This document shows positions 17,751 through 26,431 of a stretch of 58,208 bases of DNA, one piece after another. Source of the stretch: Ralstonia pickettii (GTDB lineage: Bacteria; Pseudomonadota; Gammaproteobacteria; Burkholderiales; Burkholderiaceae); the NCBI RefSeq assembly GCF_001699815.1, contig NZ_MCGB01000002.1, forward strand, positions 1-58,208, in the 5' to 3' direction. Position 1 is the stretch's first letter. Every line of letters begins with the position of its first letter. The notes below the pieces were generated by a model. It was not told where the DNA came from. It did not search any database and was given only the letters and a program-made list of their open reading frames with translations. The position numbers were made by a program, and so were the translations under genes.

Positions 17751-18275
17751 ATGCTGACGCATCGCTGGGTCGACATCGACCCGATCGCAGCGGGCCAACA
17801 TCCGCTGTACGGCATTGCCGGATGGCTGCCGTGGGTGCTGGCCATTGCCATTGCCGGGCCAACGTGGGTGTTCTGGCAGGGGCTGTCGATGGATGCGCTG
17901 CAACTGGCAGGCGCCGATCTATTTAATGCCAACGCGCCTGGCAGCGGGGCGATCAACCTGACTACGCTGCTTTATCTGATTTCCTGCGTGACGGTCCTGG
18001 TGCTCGCTACCACGCACGACAGCGCGTTCCGGCCGGCCATGCTTGTGCACATGGCGCTGCTGCCGCCGCTGATCGGACTGATGCTCATGGCCGGCGGCGT
18101 TCCAGGGGCGCGTTCAACTCTCATCGACGGCGTTGCCGTTGCGGTGGCACTGACGCTGACGTGCGGCGTCTACGTGCAGGTCTCGCGGCGCGTGCGCATC
18201 ACCTTCGAATTTCGCGACCGGGCGCCGGGCGGGCATGCCTGGTTCAAGCGCCAGAAACGGGCCGCGCCGGGTTGA
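17751..18275 (+). CDS. Predicted four-helix membrane protein, function unknown
   Basis: 174 residues. Four hydrophobic segments can be seen at about 24-44, 69-86, 95-116 and 121-141, with a basic C-terminal tail that should lie in the cytoplasm. I recognise no family motif. The ATG at 17751 follows GGGGG; the frame stays open upstream but without a good start. A 165-base gap separates it from the lipoprotein gene and holds an imperfect AGCGC/GCGCT hairpin. Confidence 0.6.
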   Translation: MLTHRWVDIDPIAAGQHPLYGIAGWLPWVLAIAIAGPTWVFWQGLSMDALQLAGADLFNANAPGSGAINLTTLLYLISCVTVLVLATTHDSAFRPAMLVHMALLPPLIGLMLMAGGVPGARSTLIDGVAVAVALTLTCGVYVQVSRRVRITFEFRDRAPGGHAWFKRQKRAAPG

Positions 18276-18322
18276 TGGCCGTTGCGCGCCGCCCAAGCAC
18301 CGCTGCCGTCGCGCCAATACGT

Positions 18323-18342
18323 AAAACGGGCCCGAAGGCCCG
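18323..18342 (-). terminator. Intrinsic terminator
   Basis: On the - strand, CGGGCC, loop TTCG, GGCCCG, then TTTT. It lies about 30 bases past the stop of the DUF1653 gene and ends the two-gene unit that starts at 18935. Confidence 0.75.
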
Positions 18343-18370
18343 CTCGCAAGGAGACGGTTTCCGCCAGCAT

Positions 18371-18580
18371 TCAGTCCATCAGCGCGAAGCGCGGCACTTG
18401 CCGGCCGTCGACTTCAACCATCTCGTGGAACATCGTCGATGGCCGTGTCCAAATCGTGCCGTTGGCGGCGCGATAGACCGTCATCCTGATGGCGGGATCC
18501 GGCTCGTATGTGGCCTCGCACAGCCATTCGTATTCGCCGCCCTTGTAGTGACGGTAGCGGCGCGTTGGCGTGTTCTGCAT
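18371..18580 (-). CDS. DUF1653 domain protein
   Basis: A 69-residue cytoplasmic protein. The segment YRHYKGGEYEWLCEATYEP and the later TVYRAANGTIWTRP and FHEMVEV are the hallmark of DUF1653, a small beta-rich domain of unknown function. It follows the zinc-ribbon gene by seven bases on the same strand, so the two are probably cotranscribed. A terminator follows. Confidence 0.8.
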   Translation of the reverse strand: MQNTPTRRYRHYKGGEYEWLCEATYEPDPAIRMTVYRAANGTIWTRPSTMFHEMVEVDGRQVPRFALMD

Positions 18581-18587
18581 GGCGGCT

Positions 18588-18935
18588 TCAGTGTTGGGTG
18601 GGCTTGTCTTCTTCGTCGACGTAGGGCACGTGCTTGCCCTCTTGCGTCTGCGCGCCGAGCTTGGCGTCTTCCATGGCGTCCTTGTACGCTAGCATGGCGG
18701 CGGCCACGGCTTCGGGCTCGCCGTTGAACGAGATCACGCTCTCGCCGCAGTTCGGACATTCGCCGCCGAAAATGGCGTGGATGCCGGGCATGTCGCGCGG
18801 CTCCATGCCTTCAAATTCGGTAAAGGCGGTCTGACAGGCACCGCAGACCAGCTTTTCAGGACGCAGCGCGTCCAGCCGGGCGTGCGCCTGAGAAATGCGG
18901 TCGGCCTGAGAGCCGCGTCGTTTGGCTTCGCCCAT
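18588..18935 (-). CDS. Small zinc-ribbon protein, function unknown
   Basis: 115 residues. It starts MGEAKRRGSQADR, a basic head found on several small proteobacterial proteins. Two Cys pairs, CGAC (about 32-35) and CPNC (about 61-64), form a likely zinc ribbon spaced by 25 residues. The C-terminal half is helical and acidic (EAVAAAMLAYKDAMEDAKLG). There are no catalytic residues I can name. A GGAGGAC ribosome-binding site precedes the ATG. Confidence 0.7.
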   Translation of the reverse strand: MGEAKRRGSQADRISQAHARLDALRPEKLVCGACQTAFTEFEGMEPRDMPGIHAIFGGECPNCGESVISFNGEPEAVAAAMLAYKDAMEDAKLGAQTQEGKHVPYVDEEDKPTQH

Positions 18936-19016
18936 GATGTCCTCCTGTATTCAAATGATTACAGGCGGGATCATACCGAACGGCACGGAACCCATGACGA
19001 CCGGCCGTCAAGAAAC

Positions 19017-20012
19017 TCAAGCCGGTGCTTTCGACAGGGCGTGCTGCCGGGCCGTCTCAACATAGTCGGGCGTGGGGTGCAGATCGTGGGTGCGTCCGGC
19101 CTTGGCGACCTGACCGTTGGTGTCATGACCGATGAGGCCCGGCAACAGTCGCGAAGCCTCCAGCAGGGCGCCAAGGTTGGTGCCAGTGTCGTAGTTCAGG
19201 AGTTCAAGCATGTGCACCATGTCTTCGGTGCAGACGTTGCCCGAGGCACCGGGCGCGTAGGGGCAGCCTCCCAGGCCGCCGAGCGCGCCATCGAAGCGAT
19301 CGACTCCCGCCTGCAGCGCGGCCAGCACGTTGGCAAGTGCCATGCCGCGCGTGTTGTGCAAGTGCACGGTCAGCGTGGTCTGGGGGAACGCCAGCCGGAA
19401 TGCACTGCACCGCGCGAACACCTGGCTGGGCCAGGCCATGCCGGTGGTGTCGCACAGCGTGATGCCGCCGATGCCCGCTTCGACGGCCCGTGCCGCCCAG
19501 GTCAGCACGGTGTCAGTGGGGATCTGGCCTTCCATCGGACAGCCGAACGCGCATGAGAGCGAAAGGTTGAGCGACGTGCGGCTCGAACGGACTGCCGCCG
19601 CGACCTGCGCAGCCTGCTGGAACGACTGCCCCGGCGTCATGCGCAGGTTGGCGAGGTTGTGCGTTTCGCTTACCGACATCACGAGGTTCAACTCGTCGAC
19701 ATCGCAGTCCACCGCACGTTCGGCGCCTCGCATATTCGGCACGAGCGCGGCGTAAGTGACGCCGGGCACGCGCGCGATACCGCGCATCACGTCTTCCGCG
19801 TCGGCCAGCGTCGGGATGGCCTTGGGCGAGGTGAACGAGGTGACTTCGATCTTGCTCAGCCCGCATTGGCTCAGCCGGTCGATAAGCGCGATCTTGTCTT
19901 GGGTCGGAACCATGCGCGGTTCAATCTGAAAGCCATCGCGCGTGGCGACTTCCTGGATGAACACCCTTTTCCCTTGACCGTTGAGTACCACTGCGTTCCC
20001 CGTGCTGGACAT
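19017..20012 (-). CDS. HMG-CoA-lyase-family enzyme, probably a citramalyl-CoA-type lyase
   Basis: A 331-residue TIM-barrel lyase. Catalytic features of the HMG-CoA lyase family are intact: Arg-Asp in VATRDGFQIE (about 25), two His in VHLHNTRG (about 225) and the Cys loop signature GGLGGCPYAPGASGN (about 255). The family cleaves 3-hydroxy-3-methyl-acyl-CoAs to acetyl-CoA and a keto acid, and (R)-citramalyl-CoA lyase belongs to it. The nearby CoA-transferase and LeuCD-like dehydratase make citramalyl-CoA (or 2-alkylmalyl-CoA) cleavage more likely than leucine breakdown, since no leucine-catabolic genes are close. It lies 85 bases downstream of the lysR gene on the same strand. Confidence 0.8.
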   Translation of the reverse strand: MSSTGNAVVLNGQGKRVFIQEVATRDGFQIEPRMVPTQDKIALIDRLSQCGLSKIEVTSFTSPKAIPTLADAEDVMRGIARVPGVTYAALVPNMRGAERAVDCDVDELNLVMSVSETHNLANLRMTPGQSFQQAAQVAAAVRSSRTSLNLSLSCAFGCPMEGQIPTDTVLTWAARAVEAGIGGITLCDTTGMAWPSQVFARCSAFRLAFPQTTLTVHLHNTRGMALANVLAALQAGVDRFDGALGGLGGCPYAPGASGNVCTEDMVHMLELLNYDTGTNLGALLEASRLLPGLIGHDTNGQVAKAGRTHDLHPTPDYVETARQHALSKAPA

Positions 20013-20097
20013 GTTGGAACTGCAGTGTGTTGCGCAGGCAGCCAGCGCGCAATTGAAGAATCAGGACGTGAGCCTTCTCCGAACCAGATGGCTCGCG

Positions 20098-20997
20098 CTA
20101 GTTTTCTGCGCTGGCCTGGGATACCAGATGGTCGATCAGCAGCCGGGCCGGCACCGGCAGCGCCGCGTAGCCCCGCGTGATGACAGACAGCGGGCGCTGT
20201 GCCCACGTCTCATCCAGCTCGACCATGCGCAGCGTGCTGTTGCGCAGATAGGGCTTGACACTGGCCTTGGGCAGCAGGCCGATGCCAAGGCCTGCCGCCA
20301 CCATGTTGCGCAGCCCCTCGAAGCTGGTCACCTGGATGCGGATCTTGTGCTGCTTGCCGGCCTGCTCGGCGCTCTGCGCGCAGAGCGTGGAGATTGACGC
20401 GCCCAGCGGCATGCTCACGTAGTCATAGTCCAGGGTATCGGCAAAGCGCAGGTGGCGCGCCGCGCCGATCGGGTGGTCGTGCGGCACGATCAGGACGAGC
20501 CTATCGACGTGATACGGCCGTACTTCCAGCCCCGGTGCAGCTTCCGGCTGGCTGCAGATGCCGATGTCAGCGGTACCCGCTTCGACCGAGCGCAGGACTT
20601 GGCTGCTGCTTTTCTCCATCAGGTCGATCTTCACGTCGGGGTTGATCGACAGGAACGAGGACAGGTCGCCCGGCAGGTACTGGACCATGGTCGAAAAGTT
20701 GACGTGCATGCGCACGTGCCCCCGCACGCCCTGGGCGTACTCGCTCATTTCCGACGAGATTTCCTGCATCTGATCGATCAGGCGCTTGGCCCGGTAGTAC
20801 AACGCCGAGCCCGCCGGGGTGGGCTCCACGCCACGGCTGTGCCGATAGAGCAGGGCGGTGCCGGCGTCGTTTTCCAGCTCCGCAATGCGTCGGCTGATGG
20901 CCGAAGGCACGATGTGCTGCCGCTCGGAAGCCGCCGCCAGGCTGCCTTCCTCGATTACCGAGACCAATACCTGCAGCGATTCCAGATCGAAACGCAT
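20098..20997 (-). CDS. LysR-type regulator of the CoA-transferase/dehydratase cluster
   Basis: 299 residues with an N-terminal HTH (AAASERQHIVPSAISRRIAELE, about 20-41) and the usual effector domain. It is divergent from the CoA-transferase gene (155-base gap) and followed by the lyase gene, so it probably controls both arms. The effector is unknown but should be a pathway acid or CoA ester precursor. No clear T-N11-A site stands out; the gap has a small ATGATGCATTCAT dyad near 21091. Confidence 0.85.
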   Translation of the reverse strand: MRFDLESLQVLVSVIEEGSLAAASERQHIVPSAISRRIAELENDAGTALLYRHSRGVEPTPAGSALYYRAKRLIDQMQEISSEMSEYAQGVRGHVRMHVNFSTMVQYLPGDLSSFLSINPDVKIDLMEKSSSQVLRSVEAGTADIGICSQPEAAPGLEVRPYHVDRLVLIVPHDHPIGAARHLRFADTLDYDYVSMPLGASISTLCAQSAEQAGKQHKIRIQVTSFEGLRNMVAAGLGIGLLPKASVKPYLRNSTLRMVELDETWAQRPLSVITRGYAALPVPARLLIDHLVSQASAEN

Positions 20998-21152
20998 GGT
21001 CGTCCATTCCCCCTTCGTGTTGAAGCCTTCTCCTTTGGAGATGGCTCGCTTGATTATTTAGCGTTTTTTGGTCTGGCGAGAAGTGTCCATGATGCATTCA
21101 TCGAGCGCGGCAATGTTGTGCGCTGCACGATATGGAGTAAAGAGGAGACAAC

Positions 21153-22358
21153 ATGGCACAGCCAGATCAACCCTTGCCGCTGCAAGGCATCAAGGTGATC
21201 GAGTTGGGGTCGCTGATCGCCGGCCCTTATGCCGGCACGCTGCTGGCCCAGTTCGGCGCCGAGGTCATCAAGATCGAGACCCCGGTCAACGGCGACCCGC
21301 TGCGCAAATGGCGCAAGCTGCACGATGGCACATCCCTGTGGTGGTATTCGCAGAGCCGGAACAAGAAATCGGTCACGCTCAACCTCAAGTCGGAACGCGC
21401 TCAGCAGATCGTCCGCGATCTGGTGAAAGATGCCGACGTCGTGATCGAGAACTTCCGCCCGGGTCTGATGGAAAGCTGGGGACTGGGCTGGGAGCAACTC
21501 TCGGCCATCAACCCGAAGCTGGTGATGGTGCGCATTTCGGGTTACGGGCAGAGCGGCCCGTACCGCGAGCGGCCCGGATTTGCCGCGATTGCCGAGTCGA
21601 TGGGTGGCCTGCGCTACCTGTCTGGCTACGCCGATCGGCCTCCGGTACGCGTGGGCGTGAGCCTGGGCGATTCGCTGGCGTCCCTCTACGGCGTGATTGG
21701 CGCGCTGCTGGCCATGCATCACGTCAAGGCCAATCGCGGCACCGGGCAGTTCATCGACGTGGCGCTGTACGAAGCGGTGTTCGGGATCATGGAAAGCCTG
21801 ATCCCCGAGTATGCGATGTTCGAGCACGTGCGTGAGCGCACCGGTTCAAGCCTGCCGGGCATTTCGCCCTCCAACACCTACCTGTGTGCCGACGGCAACT
21901 ACGTGATCATCGCGGGCAACGGCGACGGCATCTTCAAGCGCCTGATGCAGGCCATCGGCCTGCCGGAGTTTGCGGAGGACGCGCGCTTTGCCGACAACGC
22001 CAAGCGCGTCCAGCACAACGATCTGCTCGACGGGGTGATCGGCGAATGGACCGCGCGTCATCCGATCGACGCTGTGCTGCAGGTGCTGGAGCAAGCCGAT
22101 GTGCCGAGCGGGCGCATCTATACCGCCGCCGACATCGCACGCGATCCGCAATATGCGGCGCGTGGCATGATCGAGCGCCACACCTTGCCCGATGGCCAGC
22201 CTATCGACTTGCCGGGCATCGTGCCCAAGCTGTCCGCCACGCCGGGCAGCACGCGCTGGGTCGGCCCCGAGCTGGGTGAGCACACCGACGAGGTGCTGCA
22301 CGCGCTCGGACTCGACGCTGCCGCGCTCGACAGCCTGCGCGCCGAAGGCATCATCTGA
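21153..22358 (+). CDS. Family III (CaiB/BaiF) CoA-transferase
   Basis: A 401-residue cytoplasmic CoA-transferase. The N-terminal [30 protein letters not shown] and the Asp in [11 protein letters not shown] (about 169), which would be the covalent catalytic residue, are conserved. The family moves CoA between carboxylates such as succinyl-CoA and a substrate acid. The neighbours suggest it activates the hydroxy acid made by the LeuCD-like dehydratase. An AGAGGAGACAAC ribosome-binding site precedes the ATG. First gene of a four-gene run with a 14-base gap to the next. Confidence 0.88.
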   Translation: MAQPDQPLPLQGIKVIELGSLIAGPYAGTLLAQFGAEVIKIETPVNGDPLRKWRKLHDGTSLWWYSQSRNKKSVTLNLKSERAQQIVRDLVKDADVVIENFRPGLMESWGLGWEQLSAINPKLVMVRISGYGQSGPYRERPGFAAIAESMGGLRYLSGYADRPPVRVGVSLGDSLASLYGVIGALLAMHHVKANRGTGQFIDVALYEAVFGIMESLIPEYAMFEHVRERTGSSLPGISPSNTYLCADGNYVIIAGNGDGIFKRLMQAIGLPEFAEDARFADNAKRVQHNDLLDGVIGEWTARHPIDAVLQVLEQADVPSGRIYTAADIARDPQYAARGMIERHTLPDGQPIDLPGIVPKLSATPGSTRWVGPELGEHTDEVLHALGLDAAALDSLRAEGII

Positions 22359-22372
22359 CAGCGGGATCGCAC

Positions 22373-23815
22373 ATGACACCTCAGACCTTGTTCGCAAAGC
22401 TGTGGCAACGCCACGCCGTGCGTGATACCGACGATGGCCACACGCTGCTTTACATCGACCTGCATCTGGTCAATGAAGTGACCAGCCCGCAGGCGTTCGA
22501 AGGACTGCGCATCAGCCGGTTGCACCCGTGGCGGCCCGCCTCAGTGCTGGCCACCGAAGACCATAACGTGCCGACCGCCAACCGCGCCGCCGGCATTACC
22601 GATGACATCGCGCGGCGTCAGGTCGAGGCGCTGCGCAGCAACTGCGCGCGCTTCGGCATTACCGAATACCCGATGCAGGACGCGCGTCAGGGCATCCTGC
22701 ACGTGATCGGGCCGGAGCAGGGGGCCACGCTGCCAGGCATGACGATCGTCTGCGGCGATTCGCATACCACCACGCACGGCGCATTCGCCACGCTGGCATT
22801 CGGTATCGGGACGTCCGAAATCGAACACGTGCTGGCCACGCAATGCCTGATCGTCAAAAAGATGAAGACGATGCGCGTGCTGGTGGAGGGCGACCTGTCG
22901 CCCGGCGTGACTTCCAAGGACGTGGCGCTTGCGCTGATCGGCCGTATCGGCACCGCGGGCGCCACCGGGTATGCCATCGAATTTGCCGGCTCGGCCATCT
23001 CTGCGATGAGCATGGATGCACGCATGACCCTGTGCAACATGGTCATCGAAGCCGGAGCACGCTGCGGCATGGTCGCCGTGGATGACAAAACCATCAACTA
23101 CCTTCGCGGGCGGGCGCGTGCGCCGCAGGGCGCGCAATGGGACGCCGCGCAGGCGTACTGGCGCACGCTGCGCAGCGATGAAGGGGCGCAGTTCGATCGG
23201 ACTATCGCACTCGACGCGACCACGATTCGCCCACACGTCACCTGGGGCACCTCGCCCGAGATGGTGGTCACCATCGACGGCCGTGTGCCCGACCCGGCCG
23301 AGGAAAGCGACCCCATCAAGCGGCAAGGCATCACCCGGGCGCTTACCTACATGGGACTCGAGCCGGGCACACCGCTGCGCGACATCGCACTCGACAAGAT
23401 TTTCATCGGCTCGTGCACGAATGCACGTATCGAAGATCTGCGTGCCGCGGCGCGTGTGGTGGCCGGCAAGCACGTTGCGGCCAACATCGTGCAGGCGCTT
23501 GTGGTGCCGGGCTCCGGACTGGTCAAACGCCAGGCCGAGGCCGAAGGGCTCGACCGCATCTTCGTCGATGCCGGTTTTGAATGGCGCGACCCGGGGTGTT
23601 CGATGTGCCTGGGCATGAACGACGACCGCCTGCAGCCGGGCGAGCGCTGCGCGTCAACGTCCAATCGCAATTTTGAAGGGCGGCAGGGCGCTGGCGGGCG
23701 CACCCATCTGGTCAGCCCGCCAATGGCGGCTGCCGCAGCAATCGCGGGGCATTTCGTTGCCGTCAGCGAACTTGGCGCCGATGTTTTGGGGAGGAACAAC
23801 GATGCAGGCTTTTGA
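22373..23815 (+). CDS. LeuC-like aconitase-family dehydratase, large subunit
   Basis: 480 residues, homologous to the large subunit of 3-isopropylmalate dehydratase. The 4Fe-4S ligands are visible as Cys in FIGSCTN (about 348) and two Cys in [11 protein letters not shown] (about 409 and 412). The substrate motif [10 protein letters not shown] is present. With the small subunit it should hydrate an unsaturated diacid or isomerise a malate derivative. There is no leuB or other leucine gene here, and the CoA-transferase/lyase context points to a catabolic paralogue such as citraconate hydratase ((R)-2-methylmalate dehydratase). Overlaps the next gene by 14 bases. Confidence 0.85.
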   Translation: MTPQTLFAKLWQRHAVRDTDDGHTLLYIDLHLVNEVTSPQAFEGLRISRLHPWRPASVLATEDHNVPTANRAAGITDDIARRQVEALRSNCARFGITEYPMQDARQGILHVIGPEQGATLPGMTIVCGDSHTTTHGAFATLAFGIGTSEIEHVLATQCLIVKKMKTMRVLVEGDLSPGVTSKDVALALIGRIGTAGATGYAIEFAGSAISAMSMDARMTLCNMVIEAGARCGMVAVDDKTINYLRGRARAPQGAQWDAAQAYWRTLRSDEGAQFDRTIALDATTIRPHVTWGTSPEMVVTIDGRVPDPAEESDPIKRQGITRALTYMGLEPGTPLRDIALDKIFIGSCTNARIEDLRAAARVVAGKHVAANIVQALVVPGSGLVKRQAEAEGLDRIFVDAGFEWRDPGCSMCLGMNDDRLQPGERCASTSNRNFEGRQGAGGRTHLVSPPMAAAAAIAGHFVAVSELGADVLGRNNDAGF

Positions 23816-24449
23816 TTCGATTGACGGACTGGTGGTGCCGCTTGACCGCGCCAATATCGACACCGACGCCATCCTGCCAAAGCAATACCTGAAGATGATC
23901 GGCAAGACCGGTTTTGGGCCTTACCTGTTCGACGAGTGGCGCTATCAGGACCGCGGTGAACCGGAGCAGGATTGCTCGACGCGCCCGCGCGTGCCGGATT
24001 TTCCGCTCAATCAGGCCCGCTATGAGGGCGCGCAGATCCTGCTGGCGCGCGAGAACTTCGGTTGCGGCTCCAGCCGCGAGCATGCGCCGTGGGCGCTCCG
24101 GGATTGGGGCATCCGCGCGCTCATCGCCCCGAGCTTTGCCGAGATATTCCATGGCAATTGCTTCAAGAACGGGCTGCTGCCGATCGTGCTGGACACCGAC
24201 GTGGTAGACCGCCTGTTCGGGGCCGTCGCACGCACGCCCGGCTATCGGCTGCAGGTCGACCTGGCGGGGCAGTCGGTAACGACGCCGGACGGCAACGTGT
24301 ACCGCTTCGACATCGACCCTTTCCGAAAAGACTGCCTGCTGCGCGGGCTCGATGAAATCGGCCTGACGCTGCAGCACCGCAGCGCCATCGCCGCATTCGA
24401 GCAGGCGCGCCGCACCGCGGAACCCTGGCTATTCAACTCACCAGCATAA
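23802..24449 (+). CDS. LeuD-like aconitase-family dehydratase, small subunit
   Basis: A 215-residue swivelling domain subunit, partner of the preceding LeuC-like protein. [18 protein letters not shown] near the N-terminus and [16 protein letters not shown] (about 83-98) are the LeuD signatures. The start at 23802 follows GGGGAGGAAC and lies inside the large-subunit gene, implying coupled translation. Length is typical for the proteobacterial type. The substrate is inferred from context as for the large subunit. Confidence 0.87.
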   Translation: MQAFDSIDGLVVPLDRANIDTDAILPKQYLKMIGKTGFGPYLFDEWRYQDRGEPEQDCSTRPRVPDFPLNQARYEGAQILLARENFGCGSSREHAPWALRDWGIRALIAPSFAEIFHGNCFKNGLLPIVLDTDVVDRLFGAVARTPGYRLQVDLAGQSVTTPDGNVYRFDIDPFRKDCLLRGLDEIGLTLQHRSAIAAFEQARRTAEPWLFNSPA

Positions 24450-24505
24450 GCCGGCACAACACACAAAAAGCAGCCGCATATCCCTATCTTCCAAAGGAGA
24501 CAACG

Positions 24506-25843
24506 ATGGAAACCCAACAAGCGGTCGCTGCGGGCAAGCCCTGGCATGCAGACCTGACCCCCACGCACTGGCGCGTGCTGACCGGCAGCTTTCTGGGCTG
24601 GATTTTCGACGGCTACGAAGCCTTCGCGCTCGTCGTCGTGCTATTCCCGATGCTGCATTCGCTGCTCACACCCGCACAGCTGGCGACGCCGGCCCTCTAC
24701 GCCGGCATCGTCATCGGCGTGACTCTGCTCGGCTGGGGGATCGGCGGCCTGGTGGGCGGCGTGATGGCGGACTATGTCGGGCGCAAGCGGATGATGCTGT
24801 GGTCGATCTTTCTGTACGCGCTGTTCTCGGGCCTGACCACGTTCTCGCAGACGTTCGTGCAGTTGTGCGCGCTGCGCTTCATCACCGGTCTGGCGATGGG
24901 CAGCGAATGGAGCACGGGCATCTCCCTGCTTGCCGAAACCTGGCCGGAAAAGGCGCGCGCCAAGGGCGCCGGCTTCCTGCAATCCGGTTTTGGCTGGGGC
25001 ACGCTGATTGCTGCGCTGATCTGGTTTGGTCTGTCGTCGTCGCTCCCGATGGGCCAGGAAACCTGGCGGCTGATGTTTGCCCTCGGCGCACTGCCCGCGT
25101 TCTTCGTGCTGTACATCCGCCGCGGTGTCGAGGAGTCGGAAAAATGGAAGCAGGCCGTGCGTGAAAAGCGCTGGAGCGCCACCGGCGCGGCAGGCAAGGG
25201 CGGCAGCGACAAGCGGCCCTTCACGCTGTCCCAGTTGTTCCGCGAACCGGAGGCTCGTCGCCGTACGTTCGTCACGCTGCTGCTTTCGGTGGTCACCACC
25301 GTCGGCTGGTGGGCGATCTCGAGCTGGCTGCCGACCTTCACCATCGGACTCGCCAAGGAACAAGGTCTGGCCAACCCGGCCGGCTGGGGCTCGAAGATCA
25401 CGATTCTTTACACGGTGGGCGCCATTGTTGCCTACATGGCCGCCGGCTTCATCATCGACGCCATTGGCCGCCGCCGCTTCCTGTTCCTGACGTTCCTGGG
25501 CTCATTGGCGACGACCTACGTGACCTACGCGATGACGACCTCGGTTGAATCGATGTCCGTCGTCGCGCCCATCAACGGCTTCTTCACGCTGGGCTGCGCC
25601 TATGTGTGGATGGCGATCTATCCGGCAGAGCTGTTCGGCTCGACCGTACGCTCGACCGCGTGCAGTTTCGTCTTCAATGCTGCGCGCCTGATCGCCTGGG
25701 TGTTCCCGATCATCGCCGGCTCGTTGATCCACTCGTTCGGTGGCGTCGCCAATGCGGCACTGGCGCTTGGCTCTGTCTACGTCCTCGGGCTTGTATTGCC
25801 GTGGTTCCTGCCGGAAACGCAGGGGGAAGGTCTACCACACTAA
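24506..25843 (+). CDS. MFS transporter, probable dicarboxylate importer
   Basis: A 445-residue, 12-helix major facilitator. FDGYEAFALVVVLFP in helix 1 and GGVMADYVGRKRMMLW in loop 2-3 place it with sugar/organic-acid symporters (SHS/AAHS-like). A CAAAGGAGACAACG ribosome-binding site precedes the ATG. It ends the CoA-transferase/LeuCD operon, followed by a strong terminator, so it probably imports the substrate of that pathway. Its exact substrate cannot be read from sequence. Confidence 0.82.
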   Translation: METQQAVAAGKPWHADLTPTHWRVLTGSFLGWIFDGYEAFALVVVLFPMLHSLLTPAQLATPALYAGIVIGVTLLGWGIGGLVGGVMADYVGRKRMMLWSIFLYALFSGLTTFSQTFVQLCALRFITGLAMGSEWSTGISLLAETWPEKARAKGAGFLQSGFGWGTLIAALIWFGLSSSLPMGQETWRLMFALGALPAFFVLYIRRGVEESEKWKQAVREKRWSATGAAGKGGSDKRPFTLSQLFREPEARRRTFVTLLLSVVTTVGWWAISSWLPTFTIGLAKEQGLANPAGWGSKITILYTVGAIVAYMAAGFIIDAIGRRRFLFLTFLGSLATTYVTYAMTTSVESMSVVAPINGFFTLGCAYVWMAIYPAELFGSTVRSTACSFVFNAARLIAWVFPIIAGSLIHSFGGVANAALALGSVYVLGLVLPWFLPETQGEGLPH

Positions 25844-25869
25844 GCGCCCATCCCTACGGCACTTTGGCT

Positions 25870-25898
25870 GCGCGGCGAAATCGCCGCGCTTTTTTTTT
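25870..25898 (+). terminator. Strong intrinsic terminator
   Basis: GCGCGGCG (25870-25877), loop AAAT, CGCCGCGC (25882-25889), then nine T. It lies 27 bases past the MFS stop and closes the operon that begins at 21153. Confidence 0.92.
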
Positions 25899-26027
25899 GA
25901 GAAGAGAAGGGGATTGAGGCCGCTGCCGACACGCACTGAGGCTCAGGGATGTGCCGGGGTGCCGAGCGACGCTGCCGTGCTTCGACGTGCCATTTGCGTC
26001 GTCAAACGCTGCGGCCGCGTACCGGCG

Positions 26028-26330
26028 TCATTCGTCCATCAACCGAACCCTGACCTTCTTGCCCTTCAACGTGTCGGCGTTGAGCTTGCGCAGCGCGTCG
26101 AGCCGTGCGAGCAGGGCCAGCGCAAACGCAGCGGTTTTGCCGCTGCCCGTTTTTGCCTGCGCGATCAGATCGTGGCCGGCAGGGGCGATCGGCAGGCTTG
26201 CGGCCTGAATATAACTGCGCGCGCCGCATAGCGCACAGCGGAACAGCGGCCTTTGGCCCTCATCCTTGATGACGACGTCGGACAGCTCCCACTGCGTGCC
26301 GCAGCTCTGGTTTTTGCTCGTGTCTTTTAT
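26028..26330 (-). pseudogene. Collapsed DEAD-box RNA helicase gene (dbpA-like) fused to a cysteine-rich fragment
   Basis: A 100-codon open frame with no start codon, made of three pieces. Codons 1-40 carry a zinc-ribbon-like CALCG segment of unknown origin. Codons 41-79 match the start of a DbpA-type helicase: the IQAASLPIA part of the Q motif, then motif I AQAKTGSGKT and AAFALALLARLDA. Codons 80-100 (LRKLNADTLKGKKVRVRLMDE) look like the end of the C-terminal RNA-binding domain of the same helicase. Motifs Ia to VI, roughly 350 residues, are missing, so the gene has suffered a large in-frame internal deletion. No helicase activity is possible. The rest of the 25844-26431 interval holds a terminator, an A/T-rich dyad and nothing else I can identify. 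Confidence 0.75.
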
Positions 26331-26334
26331 TTAA

Positions 26335-26350
26335 CATAATGCAAATTATG
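26335..26350. promoter_or_regulatory. A/T-rich palindrome, possible orphan operator
   Basis: CATAAT, GCAA, ATTATG: a 16-base dyad in a locally A/T-rich patch upstream of the helicase remnant. Size and composition suit a MarR-type operator, but no such regulator is nearby. It may be a relic of the lost locus. Confidence 0.35.
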
Positions 26351-26431
26351 AGAAATATAGACGCATGCGCTGAGTGGTGCGGGACATCGTCCGGCCAGCC
26401 TCGCAGCGCGCATCTCGCCATTCTCGCCAAT

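Noticed and set aside
22373-24449. leuC-leuD as the leucine biosynthesis genes
   Set aside because: leuB and other leucine genes are absent and the flanking CoA-transferase, lyase, LysR and transporter indicate a catabolic paralogue; a second leuCD elsewhere would confirm this.
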